DNA of 6,669 nt from assembly GCA_027322375.1 (NCBI GenBank), contig DAHVRS010000391.1:1-6669 (forward strand), in the 5' to 3' direction. The stretch is from Brachybacterium sp. GTDB taxonomy: Bacteria; Actinomycetota; Actinomycetes; Actinomycetales; Dermabacteraceae. The position numbers and the translations under genes were made by a program. The notes below the pieces were generated by a model, which saw nothing but the letters and a program-made list of their open reading frames with translations, was not told where the DNA came from and did no database searches. This document shows positions 1 to 5,745 of the stretch, piece by piece (position 1 is the first letter of the stretch; the number at the start of each line of letters is the position of its first letter).

Positions 1-4
1 CTCC

Positions 5-17
5 CTACCACTGGTAG
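5..17. promoter_or_regulatory. 13-bp perfect palindrome, candidate operator 1
   Basis: The site reads CTACCA-c-TGGTAG: two 6-bp half sites around a single base, with no mismatch. Odd-centred palindromes of this length are typical of dimeric helix-turn-helix repressors, including many FadR-type GntR proteins, and a gene for one lies in this window. Its centre is 65 bp from that of a second palindrome with the same 6-1-6 geometry, about six helical turns. Binding is inferred only. The half-site sequences of the two palindromes differ, so they may not share a ligand. Confidence 0.35.
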
Positions 18-69
18 CGTCGGAGGTCCCGGCGCTGTCGCCTCGAGGCGAGGAGGCCTCTCCTTCCAT

Positions 70-82
70 GACATCGGATGTC
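70..82. promoter_or_regulatory. 13-bp perfect palindrome, candidate operator 2
   Basis: The site reads GACATC-g-GATGTC, two 6-bp half sites around one base with no mismatch. It lies 65 bp upstream of the chosen GTG start of the first gene, where a repressor could cover the promoter or the early transcript. It also overlaps two ATG codons (68 and 78) that I do not use as starts. The operator role is inferred from symmetry and position. Confidence 0.35.
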
Positions 83-136
83 TTGGTGGCCTGAGGTGCG
101 CCGTCCGGGTGGACAGCAGCGTCCCCTCGACCCCGC

Positions 137-141
137 AGGAG
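137..141 (+). promoter_or_regulatory. Ribosome binding site that fixes a GTG start
   Basis: AGGAG lies 5 bases before GTG at 147. This decides the start of the first dehydrogenase against the longer in-frame ATG at 78, whose extra 23 residues (rich in Trp, Arg, Pro) do not resemble the family N-terminus. Confidence 0.75.
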
Positions 142-146
142 CTCCC

Positions 147-1193
147 GTGCGCGCACTCGTCCTCACCGACTTCCACCAGCTCGACCTCGTCGAGGTCGAT
201 CGGCCCGAGCCCGGCCCGGGGGAGGTGCTGCTGCGGATCTGCGCCACCGGGATCTGCGGCTCCGACGTCCACGGCTTCACCGGCGAGAACGGCCGCCGCG
301 TCCCCGGCCAGATCATGGGCCATGAGAGCTCCGGCACGATCGCCGCGCTCGGTGAGGGCGTGGATCCCGCCGCCCTTCCCGTCGGCGCGCCCGCCACCTT
401 CAATCCCGTCGTGGTCCCGCCTGCTGAGGCGGAGGAGTTCCGCGGCCGCGAGCAGCACGCGAGCGGGAAGCTCGTCATCGGCGTCGCGCAGGAGCGCCCT
501 GCCTCCTTCGCCGACTATGTCCTCGCCCCGGCCCGCAACGTCCTTCTTGTGGACCCTGACCTGCCGCTCCACCTCGGCGCGCTCATCGAGCCGCTCGCCG
601 TCGCCGTCCACGCCGTCGGCCGCGGAGCCCCGCAGGCCGAGGAGAAGGTGCTGGTCATCGGCGGCGGCCCGATCGGGCAGAGCGTCGTGCTCGCCCTCCA
701 GCGCCTCGGCGTGCACCAGATCGTCCTCTCCGAGCGCGACCCCGCCCGCCGCGAGCTCGTCGCCTCCCTCGGCGTCGCCACGATCGACCCCGCCGCCGAG
801 GACCTCCCCACCCGCACCGCCGAGCTGCTCCGCGGAGCGGCCGACCTCGCGATCGACGCCGTCGGCCTCACCCCCACGATCGCGGACGCGCTCGCCGCCA
901 CCCGGCTGGGCGCACGCATCGTGCTGGTCGGCATGGGCTCGCCCCGCCTCGAGCTGCCCGCCTTCGCGCTCAGCACCGAGGAGCGCACCCTCATCGGCTC
1001 CTTCACCTACTCCGCCGAGGACTTCGCGGCGGCGACCGCCTGGATCGGCGAGCACGCCGAGAAGGCGGCCGCGCTGGTCAGCGAGGTCGTCGGCCCTGAG
1101 CAGGCGCATGACGCCTTCACTGCCCTCGCCGCCGGGAAGGGTCCGGCCGGCAAGATCCTGGTCCGCTTCGACTCCGAGGAGGAGACCGCATGA
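147..1193 (+). CDS. Medium-chain (zinc-type) NAD-dependent alcohol dehydrogenase, candidate sugar or 2-keto-3-deoxy-sugar-acid dehydrogenase
   Basis: This 348-residue cytosolic MDR-family oxidoreductase begins at a GTG with AGGAG 5 bases upstream. The N-terminal catalytic domain carries the zinc site: Cys37 in GICGSDVHG and His59-Glu60 in the GHE motif, with Glu148 in the IEPLAVAVH segment. The Rossmann fold follows, with GGGPIG at 172-177 and an acidic residue (Glu196) at the end of the second strand, which favours NAD over NADP. The structural-zinc lobe, normally carrying four cysteines at about residues 90-105, has none here. The stop codon overlaps the start of the rhamnonate dehydratase gene (ATGA), so the two are surely co-translated. 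By context it would oxidise either L-rhamnose at C1 or 2-keto-3-deoxy-L-rhamnonate at C4 in the non-phosphorylative pathway. The family assignment is firm, but the substrate is inferred. Confidence 0.88.
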   Translation: MRALVLTDFHQLDLVEVDRPEPGPGEVLLRICATGICGSDVHGFTGENGRRVPGQIMGHESSGTIAALGEGVDPAALPVGAPATFNPVVVPPAEAEEFRGREQHASGKLVIGVAQERPASFADYVLAPARNVLLVDPDLPLHLGALIEPLAVAVHAVGRGAPQAEEKVLVIGGGPIGQSVVLALQRLGVHQIVLSERDPARRELVASLGVATIDPAAEDLPTRTAELLRGAADLAIDAVGLTPTIADALAATRLGARIVLVGMGSPRLELPAFALSTEERTLIGSFTYSAEDFAAATAWIGEHAEKAAALVSEVVGPEQAHDAFTALAAGKGPAGKILVRFDSEEETA

Positions 1194-2374
1194 GCGCCTC
1201 GCACCGCACCATCGCCCACGTCCGCGCCTTCACCGTCACCGGCGGCGGCGCCGATTACCACGACCAGGGAGAGGACCACTGGATCGACGACCACATCGCG
1301 ACCCCGATGTCCGTCTACCCCGAGTACCGCGACTCCCGGCAGTCCTTCGGCCTGAACGTGCTCGGCACCCTGATGGTCGAGATCGAGGCCGACGACGGCA
1401 CCGTCGGCTTCGCGGTCTCCACCGGCGGGGAGATCGGCGCCTGGATCGTCGAGAAGCACCTCGCCCGTTTCCTGGAGGGCGCCCGCGTCACCGACATCGA
1501 GCGGATCTGGGACCAGATGTACCGCTCGACCCTCTTCTACGGCCGGCGCGGCATCGTGCTGAACACGATCAGCGCCGTCGACCTCGCCCTCTATGACCTG
1601 CTCGGACGCCTCCGCCAGGAGCCCGTCTACGCCCTGCTCGGCGGGCCGGTCCGGGACGAGCTGACGATGTACGCGACCGGCGCCCGGCCCGACCTCGCGA
1701 AGCAGATGGGCTTCATCGGCGGGAAGATGCCGCTGCATCACGGCCCCGCGGAGGGCGAGGAGGGGATGGAGAAGAACATCGCCCTGCTCGCGGACATGCG
1801 CGAGAAGGTCGGGGAAGACTTCTGGCTGATGTACGACTGCTGGATGAGCCTGGACCTCGACTACGCGACCCGCCTCGCGCACCGCGCTCATGAGCACGGG
1901 CTGCGCTGGCTCGAGGAGGCGTTGATCCCCGACGATTACTGGGGCTACCAGCAGCTGCGCAAGAACGCCCCGCCCGGCATGCTCATCACCACCGGCGAGC
2001 ACGAGGCCACTCGCTGGGGCTTCCGCCAGCTGCTCGAGATGGGCTGCGCGGACATCATCCAGCCGGACGTGGGCTGGTGCGGCGGCATCACCGAGCTGGT
2101 GCGGATCTCCGCGCTCGCCGACGCGCACGGCGCGATGGTCGTCCCCCACGGCTCCTCCGTGTACTCGTACCACTTCGTCGTCACCCGCACGAACAGCCCC
2201 TTCGCCGAATTCCTCATGATGCATCCGACCGCCGAGGAGGTCGTGCCGATGTTCTCGCCGATGCTGCTCGGCGAGCCCGTGCCGGAGAACGGCTGCCTGC
2301 GCGTCCCGGACACCCCCGGCTTCGGCGTCGAGTTCAACCCTGACATCCCCACCCGTCGGCCCTACACCCACTGA
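1190..2374 (+). CDS. rhmD: L-rhamnonate dehydratase (enolase superfamily)
   Basis: This 394-residue enzyme removes water from L-rhamnonate to give 2-keto-3-deoxy-L-rhamnonate. From memory of the E. coli/Salmonella protein (about 400 residues), similarity runs end to end, including GDYHDQG-like, [40 protein letters not shown] and [10 protein letters not shown] segments. The N-terminal capping domain keeps the substrate-binding His24 and Arg50. The barrel keeps the magnesium ligands Asp216, Glu242 and Glu270. It also keeps the His320-Asp293 general-base pair and Glu340, each at the position expected from the enterobacterial enzyme. The ATG overlaps the preceding stop by 4 bp, and GGAGGAG lies 5 bases upstream inside the preceding gene. 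Related acids such as L-lyxonate or L-mannonate are possible side substrates, as known for this family. No disruption is seen. Confidence 0.94.
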   Translation: MSASHRTIAHVRAFTVTGGGADYHDQGEDHWIDDHIATPMSVYPEYRDSRQSFGLNVLGTLMVEIEADDGTVGFAVSTGGEIGAWIVEKHLARFLEGARVTDIERIWDQMYRSTLFYGRRGIVLNTISAVDLALYDLLGRLRQEPVYALLGGPVRDELTMYATGARPDLAKQMGFIGGKMPLHHGPAEGEEGMEKNIALLADMREKVGEDFWLMYDCWMSLDLDYATRLAHRAHEHGLRWLEEALIPDDYWGYQQLRKNAPPGMLITTGEHEATRWGFRQLLEMGCADIIQPDVGWCGGITELVRISALADAHGAMVVPHGSSVYSYHFVVTRTNSPFAEFLMMHPTAEEVVPMFSPMLLGEPVPENGCLRVPDTPGFGVEFNPDIPTRRPYTH

Positions 2375-2396
2375 CCCACCCACCCACCCACTGACC
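2365..2396. repeat. Short direct repeat with ACCC microsatellite at the rhmD stop
   Basis: The 12-mer CACCCACTGACC occurs at 2365-2376 (spanning the stop codon) and again at 2385-2396. The spacer between the copies is made of further CACC units. It probably arose by slippage. The coding sequence is not changed because the second copy lies after the stop. Confidence 0.7.
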
Positions 2397-2507
2397 TGCC
2401 CCGCCCTCGACTCCCACCCCAGCCCCAGACCTCCGACGTATCGGCCTCCGGTCGGTGTTCCCTCAGGTCGCCGGGAGCTGGCAGAGTGAGGGCGAGCCCA
2501 TCCTTCG

Positions 2508-2514
2508 AAGGAGA
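2508..2514 (+). promoter_or_regulatory. Strong ribosome binding site of the hydrolase gene
   Basis: AAGGAGA lies 3 to 4 bases before the ATG at 2518 and is close to a perfect anti-16S match. It selects this ATG over the 21-codon upstream extension, which contains no family-like sequence. Confidence 0.8.
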
Positions 2515-2517
2515 ACC

Positions 2518-3369
2518 ATGGAACTGCGACGACTCGGACCGATCGGCCAGGAGAAGCCTGCCCTCGTGGCGGACGGCGTCACCTACCGCCTCGACTCGCA
2601 CACCGGCGACATCGACGGCGACTTCCTCGCCGGCGGCGGCATCGCGGCCGTCCGCGAGAAGCTCGCCGCGAGGGAGCTGCCTGTGTGGGAGGGCGCGGAG
2701 AGCGAGCGCGTCGGCGCCCCGATCGCCCGCCCGCAGGCCGTGATCTGCATCGGCCAGAACTACGCCGCGCACGCCGCCGAGTCCGGCGCGGAGCCGCCCG
2801 CCGTCCCGATCATCTTCTTCAAGCACCCCAACACCGTGGTGGGCCCCTTTGACGAGATCGAGATCCCGCCGGGCGCCGAGAAGGTCGACTGGGAGGTCGA
2901 GCTCGGCATCGTCATCGGGAAGGAGGCGTCCTACCTCTCCGATGAGCAGGCGGCCCTCGACGTCATCGCCGGTTACGTCACCAGCCACGACGTCTCCGAG
3001 CGGGACTATCAGCTGCACCAGTCCGGCGGTCAGTGGTCCAAGGGCAAGAATGCCAAGGGCTTCAACCCCGTCGGCCCCGCGCTCGTCCCTGCCGAGGAGG
3101 TCGATCCGCAGGCGCTGCGCCTGTGGTCGAGCGTGAACGGCGAGGCCCGCCAGGACTCCTCCACGTCCGACATGATCTTCACGGCCGCGCAGATCGTGCA
3201 CCACCTCAGCCAGTACATGGTGCTCGAGCCCGGCGACCTCATCAACACCGGCACCCCCGAGGGTGTGGCCCTCTCCGGCCGCTTCCCCTATCTCGCCGTC
3301 GGCGACGTGGTGCGGCTCGGCATCGAGGGCCTCGGCGAGCAGGAGCAGACCTTCATCGCCCACGCCTGA
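2518..3369 (+). CDS. Fumarylacetoacetate hydrolase-family enzyme, probable 2,4-diketo-3-deoxy-L-rhamnonate hydrolase
   Basis: This 283-residue protein has the short N-terminal domain of the group (MELRRLGPIGQEKPALV) followed by the FAH fold. Metal ligands are visible as Glu126 and Glu128 in DWEVELGIVIG and Asp158 in SHDVSERD. The QNYAAHAAE segment (80-88), QWSKGKNAKGFNPVGP, and the LEPGDLINTGTPEGVA loop are also typical. Its length matches the roughly 285-residue ureidoglycolate lyase/diketo-deoxy-fuconate hydrolase group. Beside rhamnonate dehydratase, and without an aldolase, the likely reaction is hydrolytic C-C cleavage of 2,4-diketo-3-deoxy-L-rhamnonate to pyruvate and L-lactate. It follows rhmD by 143 bp on the same strand. 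It may be the third operon gene or have its own promoter, as I see no clear -10/-35. Databases often call such proteins simply 'fumarylacetoacetate hydrolase family'. The family is certain, the substrate probable. Confidence 0.88.
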   Translation: MELRRLGPIGQEKPALVADGVTYRLDSHTGDIDGDFLAGGGIAAVREKLAARELPVWEGAESERVGAPIARPQAVICIGQNYAAHAAESGAEPPAVPIIFFKHPNTVVGPFDEIEIPPGAEKVDWEVELGIVIGKEASYLSDEQAALDVIAGYVTSHDVSERDYQLHQSGGQWSKGKNAKGFNPVGPALVPAEEVDPQALRLWSSVNGEARQDSSTSDMIFTAAQIVHHLSQYMVLEPGDLINTGTPEGVALSGRFPYLAVGDVVRLGIEGLGEQEQTFIAHA

Positions 3370-3386
3370 ACTGAGGGCGCCTGACG

Positions 3387-3430
3387 CATCGGACCCCCGG
3401 CACTCCGCGAGGAGCGCCGGGGGTCCGATG
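3387..3430. terminator. Strong hairpin terminator with GCGA tetraloop, probably bidirectional
   Basis: A perfect 15-bp stem pairs 3387-3401 with 3416-3430. After one A-C mismatch there are 4 more pairs and a GCGA loop (3407-3410), which is of the very stable GNRA type. It starts 17 bases after the hydrolase stop. No T-run follows in either direction, which is common in high-GC actinobacteria. It also lies 28 bases past the end of a minus-strand ORF (stop at 3459), so it could end transcription from both sides. Confidence 0.8.
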
Positions 3431-3458
3431 TCTGTGAGGCGATCGCAGAAGGTACAGC

Positions 3459-3722
3459 TCAGGCCATTCTTCGAGGAGCACTCCGATCCCCGTCGACACG
3501 TTCCACGGTGGTGCGTGCAACCAGGTCGGCGATCATCGAGCCTGGAGCGCCCTCGTGCCGGGAGCGTCCGATGATCAGCGTGCCCGGCAGCTGCGCGAGA
3601 AGGGCCATGGAAGGAAGACCCCGAGGAGTCGAGGACGCCAGCGACGGCCCGATGCGGTCGGAGCGCACCCGGGGGATTCGGAGCCATTCGGACGCCGGCC
3701 GGTCGTCGGCTCGAAAGCCCAT
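3459..3722 (-). pseudogene. Possible 3' remnant of a transcription regulator gene (LacI-like C-terminus?)
   Basis: A minus-strand frame of 87 codons (ATG at 3722, TGA at 3459) has gene-like third-position G/C over most of its length. It reads in part GFRADDRPASEWLRIPRVRSD and, near its end, LVARTTVER followed by SAPRR. This order loosely recalls the end of LacI/GalR-family regulators: a GFDD-type loop, a T-VR-type segment, then a short strand and an S-T-A-P-like tail. There is no DNA-binding domain, no ribosome binding site before the ATG, and the hydroxyacid dehydrogenase occupies the space where an N-terminus would lie. The bidirectional hairpin just beyond its stop is where a real convergent gene would end. 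It could equally be a chance frame. Confidence 0.33.
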
Positions 3723-3727
3723 AGGAT
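3722..3727 (+). promoter_or_regulatory. Candidate -10 element for the hydroxyacid dehydrogenase gene
   Basis: TAGGAT fits the TANNNT pattern of actinobacterial housekeeping promoters and lies 82 bases before the ATG, in a gap where a new transcript must begin after the upstream terminator. No recognisable -35 hexamer sits 16-18 bases upstream, so this is weak. Confidence 0.25.
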
Positions 3728-3809
3728 GACGCGCGCTCGGTGCCCTGCCGAGGAGCGCCGAGCACGCACCACCACGCACTCCCGAGCACGCGAGGAAGCA
3801 GGCACGCAG

Positions 3810-4778
3810 ATGCGCATCACCATCGTCGACAGCGACAACGAGAGCTTCGCCGAGGAGGAGGCGGTCGCCGCCCGGCACGGCCTCGAGCTCACCCGCCATC
3901 ACGCCGTCACCGAGCAGGAGACCATCATCGCGGCGCGCGGGGCCGACGGGATCCTGGTGCAGTACGCCCCGCTGACCGCCGCGGTCATGGACGCCCTGCC
4001 GGAGCTGAAGGTCATCGGCCGCTACGGCGTAGGGGTCGATACCGTGGACGTCCCCGCCGCGACCGCCCGCGGCATCGCCGTGTGCAACGTCCCCGACTAC
4101 GGTGTCCAGGACGTCAGCGACCACGCGATCGCCCTGACCCTCTCCGTGGTGCGCGGCACCGCCCAGCTGGACCGCCTGGTGCGCGCCGGCGAGTACGGCC
4201 TCGTGCCCGTCAAGCCGCTGCACCGCATCTCGACGCTGCGCTTCGGCGTGGTGGGCCTCGGGCGGATCGGCGCCGCGACCGCGGTGAAGGCCCGCGCGCT
4301 CGGCTTCACCGTGATCGGCTCCGACCCGATGCTCGCGGTCGGCCCCCGCACGGCCGACGGGATCGACGTGGTGGAGTACGAAGAACTGCTCACCACCTGC
4401 GACGTCATCAGCCTCCACGTCCCACTCATGGACTCCACCCACCACCTCATCGGCGAGGAGGCACTCACCCGGATGAAGCCCGGCGCAATCCTCGTGAACA
4501 CCTGCCGCGGCGGCGTCGTCGACACCCAGGCCGTCGCCCGTGCGCTCAAGGACGGACGGCTGAAGGGTGCGGGCCTCGACGTCTTCGAGGAAGAGCCGCT
4601 GCCCGCGGACAGCCCGCTGCTGGACTGCGACAACGCCGTCCTCACCCCGCACGCCTCCTGGTACTCCGAGGAGTCCTACTCCGAGCTGAAGCGCCGCGTC
4701 GCCGAGATCGTCGCCGCCGTGCTGCAGGGGGAGACGCCGCGCGAGGTCCTCAATCCCGAGGTGCTGACGGCCCGCTGA
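3810..4778 (+). CDS. D-isomer-specific 2-hydroxyacid dehydrogenase, CtBP-like
   Basis: This 322-residue cytosolic NAD-dependent enzyme interconverts a 2-keto acid and a D-2-hydroxy acid. The substrate-domain halves flank a Rossmann domain with GLGRIG at 149-154 and Asp172 after the second strand, indicating NAD. The catalytic residues are present: Arg233 in NTCRGGVVD, Glu262 in GLDVFEEEP, and His281 in TPHASWYSEES. The RYGVGVDTVDVPAAT segment (71-85) and the SWYSEES tail match the C-terminal-binding-protein-like branch common in actinobacteria. The start is the ATG after GAGGAAG (3792-3798, 11-base spacer). The upstream in-frame extension to 3555 is rejected as it is Arg-rich and unlike the family. 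It has its own transcript by position, after a terminator. No substrate can be read from the sequence. Context suggests a sugar-derived or short 2-keto acid, and direct participation in rhamnonate breakdown is unproven. Confidence 0.9.
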   Translation: MRITIVDSDNESFAEEEAVAARHGLELTRHHAVTEQETIIAARGADGILVQYAPLTAAVMDALPELKVIGRYGVGVDTVDVPAATARGIAVCNVPDYGVQDVSDHAIALTLSVVRGTAQLDRLVRAGEYGLVPVKPLHRISTLRFGVVGLGRIGAATAVKARALGFTVIGSDPMLAVGPRTADGIDVVEYEELLTTCDVISLHVPLMDSTHHLIGEEALTRMKPGAILVNTCRGGVVDTQAVARALKDGRLKGAGLDVFEEEPLPADSPLLDCDNAVLTPHASWYSEESYSELKRRVAEIVAAVLQGETPREVLNPEVLTAR

Positions 4779-4786
4779 GCAGGCGG

Positions 4787-4826
4787 GACGGGCCGGGACG
4801 TTCCCGCGGCAACGTCCCGGCCCGTC
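4787..4826. terminator. Bidirectional terminator between convergent genes
   Basis: A perfect 16-bp stem (4787-4802 with 4811-4826) encloses an 8-base loop. It starts 9 bases after the hydroxyacid dehydrogenase stop and ends 16 bases from the stop of the convergent SDR gene. It lacks a T-run on both sides. Its position makes a shared terminator the natural reading. Confidence 0.85.
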
Positions 4827-4842
4827 GGTCGCGGTGGCGGGC

Positions 4843-5631
4843 TCAGTGGATGTGCGAGCCGCCGTTGATGTCGAGGGTGACGCCGGTGAGATAGCCGCCG
4901 TCGCGCCCCAGCAGGTACGCGATCCCGCCCGCGACGTCCTCGACCGTGCCCACGCGGCCCACCGGCAGTTCCTGGAGCAGGAATTCCTTGCGCTCATCGG
5001 AGAGGCGCCCGCCCATGATGTCGGTGTCGATCGAGCCGGGCGCCACCGAGTTCGCGGTGATCCCGTACTCGCCGAGCTCGCGCGCCCACGTCTTCGCCAT
5101 GCCCAGCAGCGCGGCCTTCGAGCCCGAGTAGGCGGCGCGCCCGTACACGCCGCCGCCGCGCTCCGCCGAGGCGGAGGAGACGTTCACGATCCGGCCCAGG
5201 CTGTGGCGGCGGAACACCTTCACCGCCTCGCGTGTGACGAAGAAGGTGCCGTGGACGTTCACGTCGAACAGCCGCTTCCACTCCTCGGTGCTGACCTCGG
5301 TGAACGGGGTGGGGGAGGAGATGCCGGCGTTGTTCACGACGCCCACGAGCTGCGGCAGCTCGGCATCGATGCGGGCGACCGCGTCGACGACGGCCTGCTC
5401 ATCGGCGATGTCCACGCCGAGACCGAGCGCAGGGGTGCCGTGCTCACGAGTGATCTCCTCAGCGACCGCGGCGGAGGCGGCCTCGTCGAGATCGAGGACG
5501 GCCACGGCCCAGCCATCGCGCGCCAGACGATTCGCGGTCGCGCGGCCGATCCCGCGCTCGGACGCGGCGCCGGTGACGATCGCGGTGGGGATCTCGGGGA
5601 AGTCACTGGCCGGGTAGGGGGTGAGCGCCAT
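4843..5631 (-). CDS. Short-chain dehydrogenase/reductase (SDR), candidate L-rhamnose or keto-deoxy-rhamnonate dehydrogenase
   Basis: This 262-residue classical SDR is predicted cytosolic and NAD-dependent. The cofactor motif is TGAASERGIG (20-29), two residues longer than the usual TGxxxGxG, and Asp47 after the second strand indicates NAD. NNAG (100-103), Asn125, Ser153 in NVSSAS, and Tyr168/Lys172 in YSGSK form the catalytic set. The substrate-loop PGSIDTDIMGG and the GVTLDINGG tail are also present. The ATG (complement of 5629-5631) has AAGGA 10 bases upstream (complement of 5642-5646). The gene is divergent from a GntR regulator, a classic target arrangement. Known non-phosphorylative rhamnose and fucose pathways use SDRs for C1 oxidation of the sugar and for C4 oxidation of the 2-keto-3-deoxy acid. 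This protein could serve either step, with the MDR enzyme serving the other. Confidence 0.9.
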   Translation of the reverse strand: MALTPYPASDFPEIPTAIVTGAASERGIGRATANRLARDGWAVAVLDLDEAASAAVAEEITREHGTPALGLGVDIADEQAVVDAVARIDAELPQLVGVVNNAGISSPTPFTEVSTEEWKRLFDVNVHGTFFVTREAVKVFRRHSLGRIVNVSSASAERGGGVYGRAAYSGSKAALLGMAKTWARELGEYGITANSVAPGSIDTDIMGGRLSDERKEFLLQELPVGRVGTVEDVAGGIAYLLGRDGGYLTGVTLDINGGSHIH

Positions 5632-5745
5632 GGTGCGGGCATCCTTCACGGGTCGGGGTCGGGGCGTCATCGCTGCCGCGCCCACCGTACGACGCGCGCC
5701 GGATACTGTGACCCGCAGTCCCACGAGCCGAGGAGGGGAGGCGCC
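5632..5745. promoter_or_regulatory. Divergent promoter region between SDR and GntR regulator genes
   Basis: This 114-bp gap must carry both divergent promoters. GATACT at 5702-5707 is a plausible -10 for the regulator, without a good -35. An imperfect dyad, ACTG (5705-5708) and CAGT (5716-5719) around 7 bases, overlaps it and could be an autoregulatory site. Neither of the two 13-bp palindromes found upstream of the first operon recurs here. The regulator ribosome binding site (AGGAGG followed by GGGAGG, 5731-5741) lies at the right edge. Confidence 0.4.

Larger units (their letters stand above)
1..146. other. Leader region upstream of the sugar-acid operon
   Basis: No convincing gene lies here; the open frames on both strands are continuations or shadows of the dehydrogenase gene that follows. 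The stretch holds two perfect 13-bp palindromes (5-17 and 70-82) and a GA/CT-rich middle section. It ends in the ribosome binding site of the first gene. I could not find a -35/-10 pair that I would defend, so the promoter position is open. The upstream edge of the region is cut off by the window. Confidence 0.6.
3370..3809. other. 440-bp gap between the hydrolase and hydroxyacid dehydrogenase genes
   Basis: The gap holds the terminator hairpin (3387-3430), then a minus-strand ORF fragment (3459-3722) described separately, then a GC-rich leader before the hydroxyacid dehydrogenase. A TAGGAT hexamer at 3722-3727 resembles an actinobacterial -10 element, but I see no good -35 at the usual distance. 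The plus-strand frames here show no family-like sequence. Confidence 0.5.

Noticed and set aside
78..146. ATG at 78 as the start of the first dehydrogenase
   Set aside because: It would add 23 residues unlike the family N-terminus and overlap the palindrome at 70-82. The GTG at 147 has AGGAG 5 bases upstream and begins exactly where MDR proteins usually begin.
109..1596. Long plus-strand open frame overlapping the dehydrogenase and dehydratase
   Set aside because: Its product is Ser/Pro/Arg-rich low-complexity sequence, the usual out-of-frame shadow of GC-rich genes, and it runs across two well-supported genes.
2365..2396. Tandem repeat as a CRISPR or iteron array
   Set aside because: There are only two copies of a 12-mer with a simple ACCC spacer, and no wider array or origin feature.
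2433..2444. CCGA-cgta-TCGG near-palindrome before the hydrolase gene as an operator
   Set aside because: The half sites are only 4 bp, which is expected by chance in such GC-rich sequence, and it does not match the other palindromes.
1007..3789. Long minus-strand open frames opposite the dehydratase and hydrolase genes
   Set aside because: The translations show repetitive Asp/Gly/Val/His/Arg runs and no domain. The sense strand carries complete enzymes with catalytic residues in place.
3459..4997. A 512-codon minus-strand frame as one gene
   Set aside because: Most of it is antisense to the complete hydroxyacid dehydrogenase. Only the last part (3459-3722) lies outside that gene, and it is listed separately as a possible remnant.
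4834..5745. Upstream in-frame extension of the GntR gene
   Set aside because: It runs antisense through the whole SDR gene. The GTG at 5746 has a strong ribosome binding site and gives the normal GntR N-terminus.
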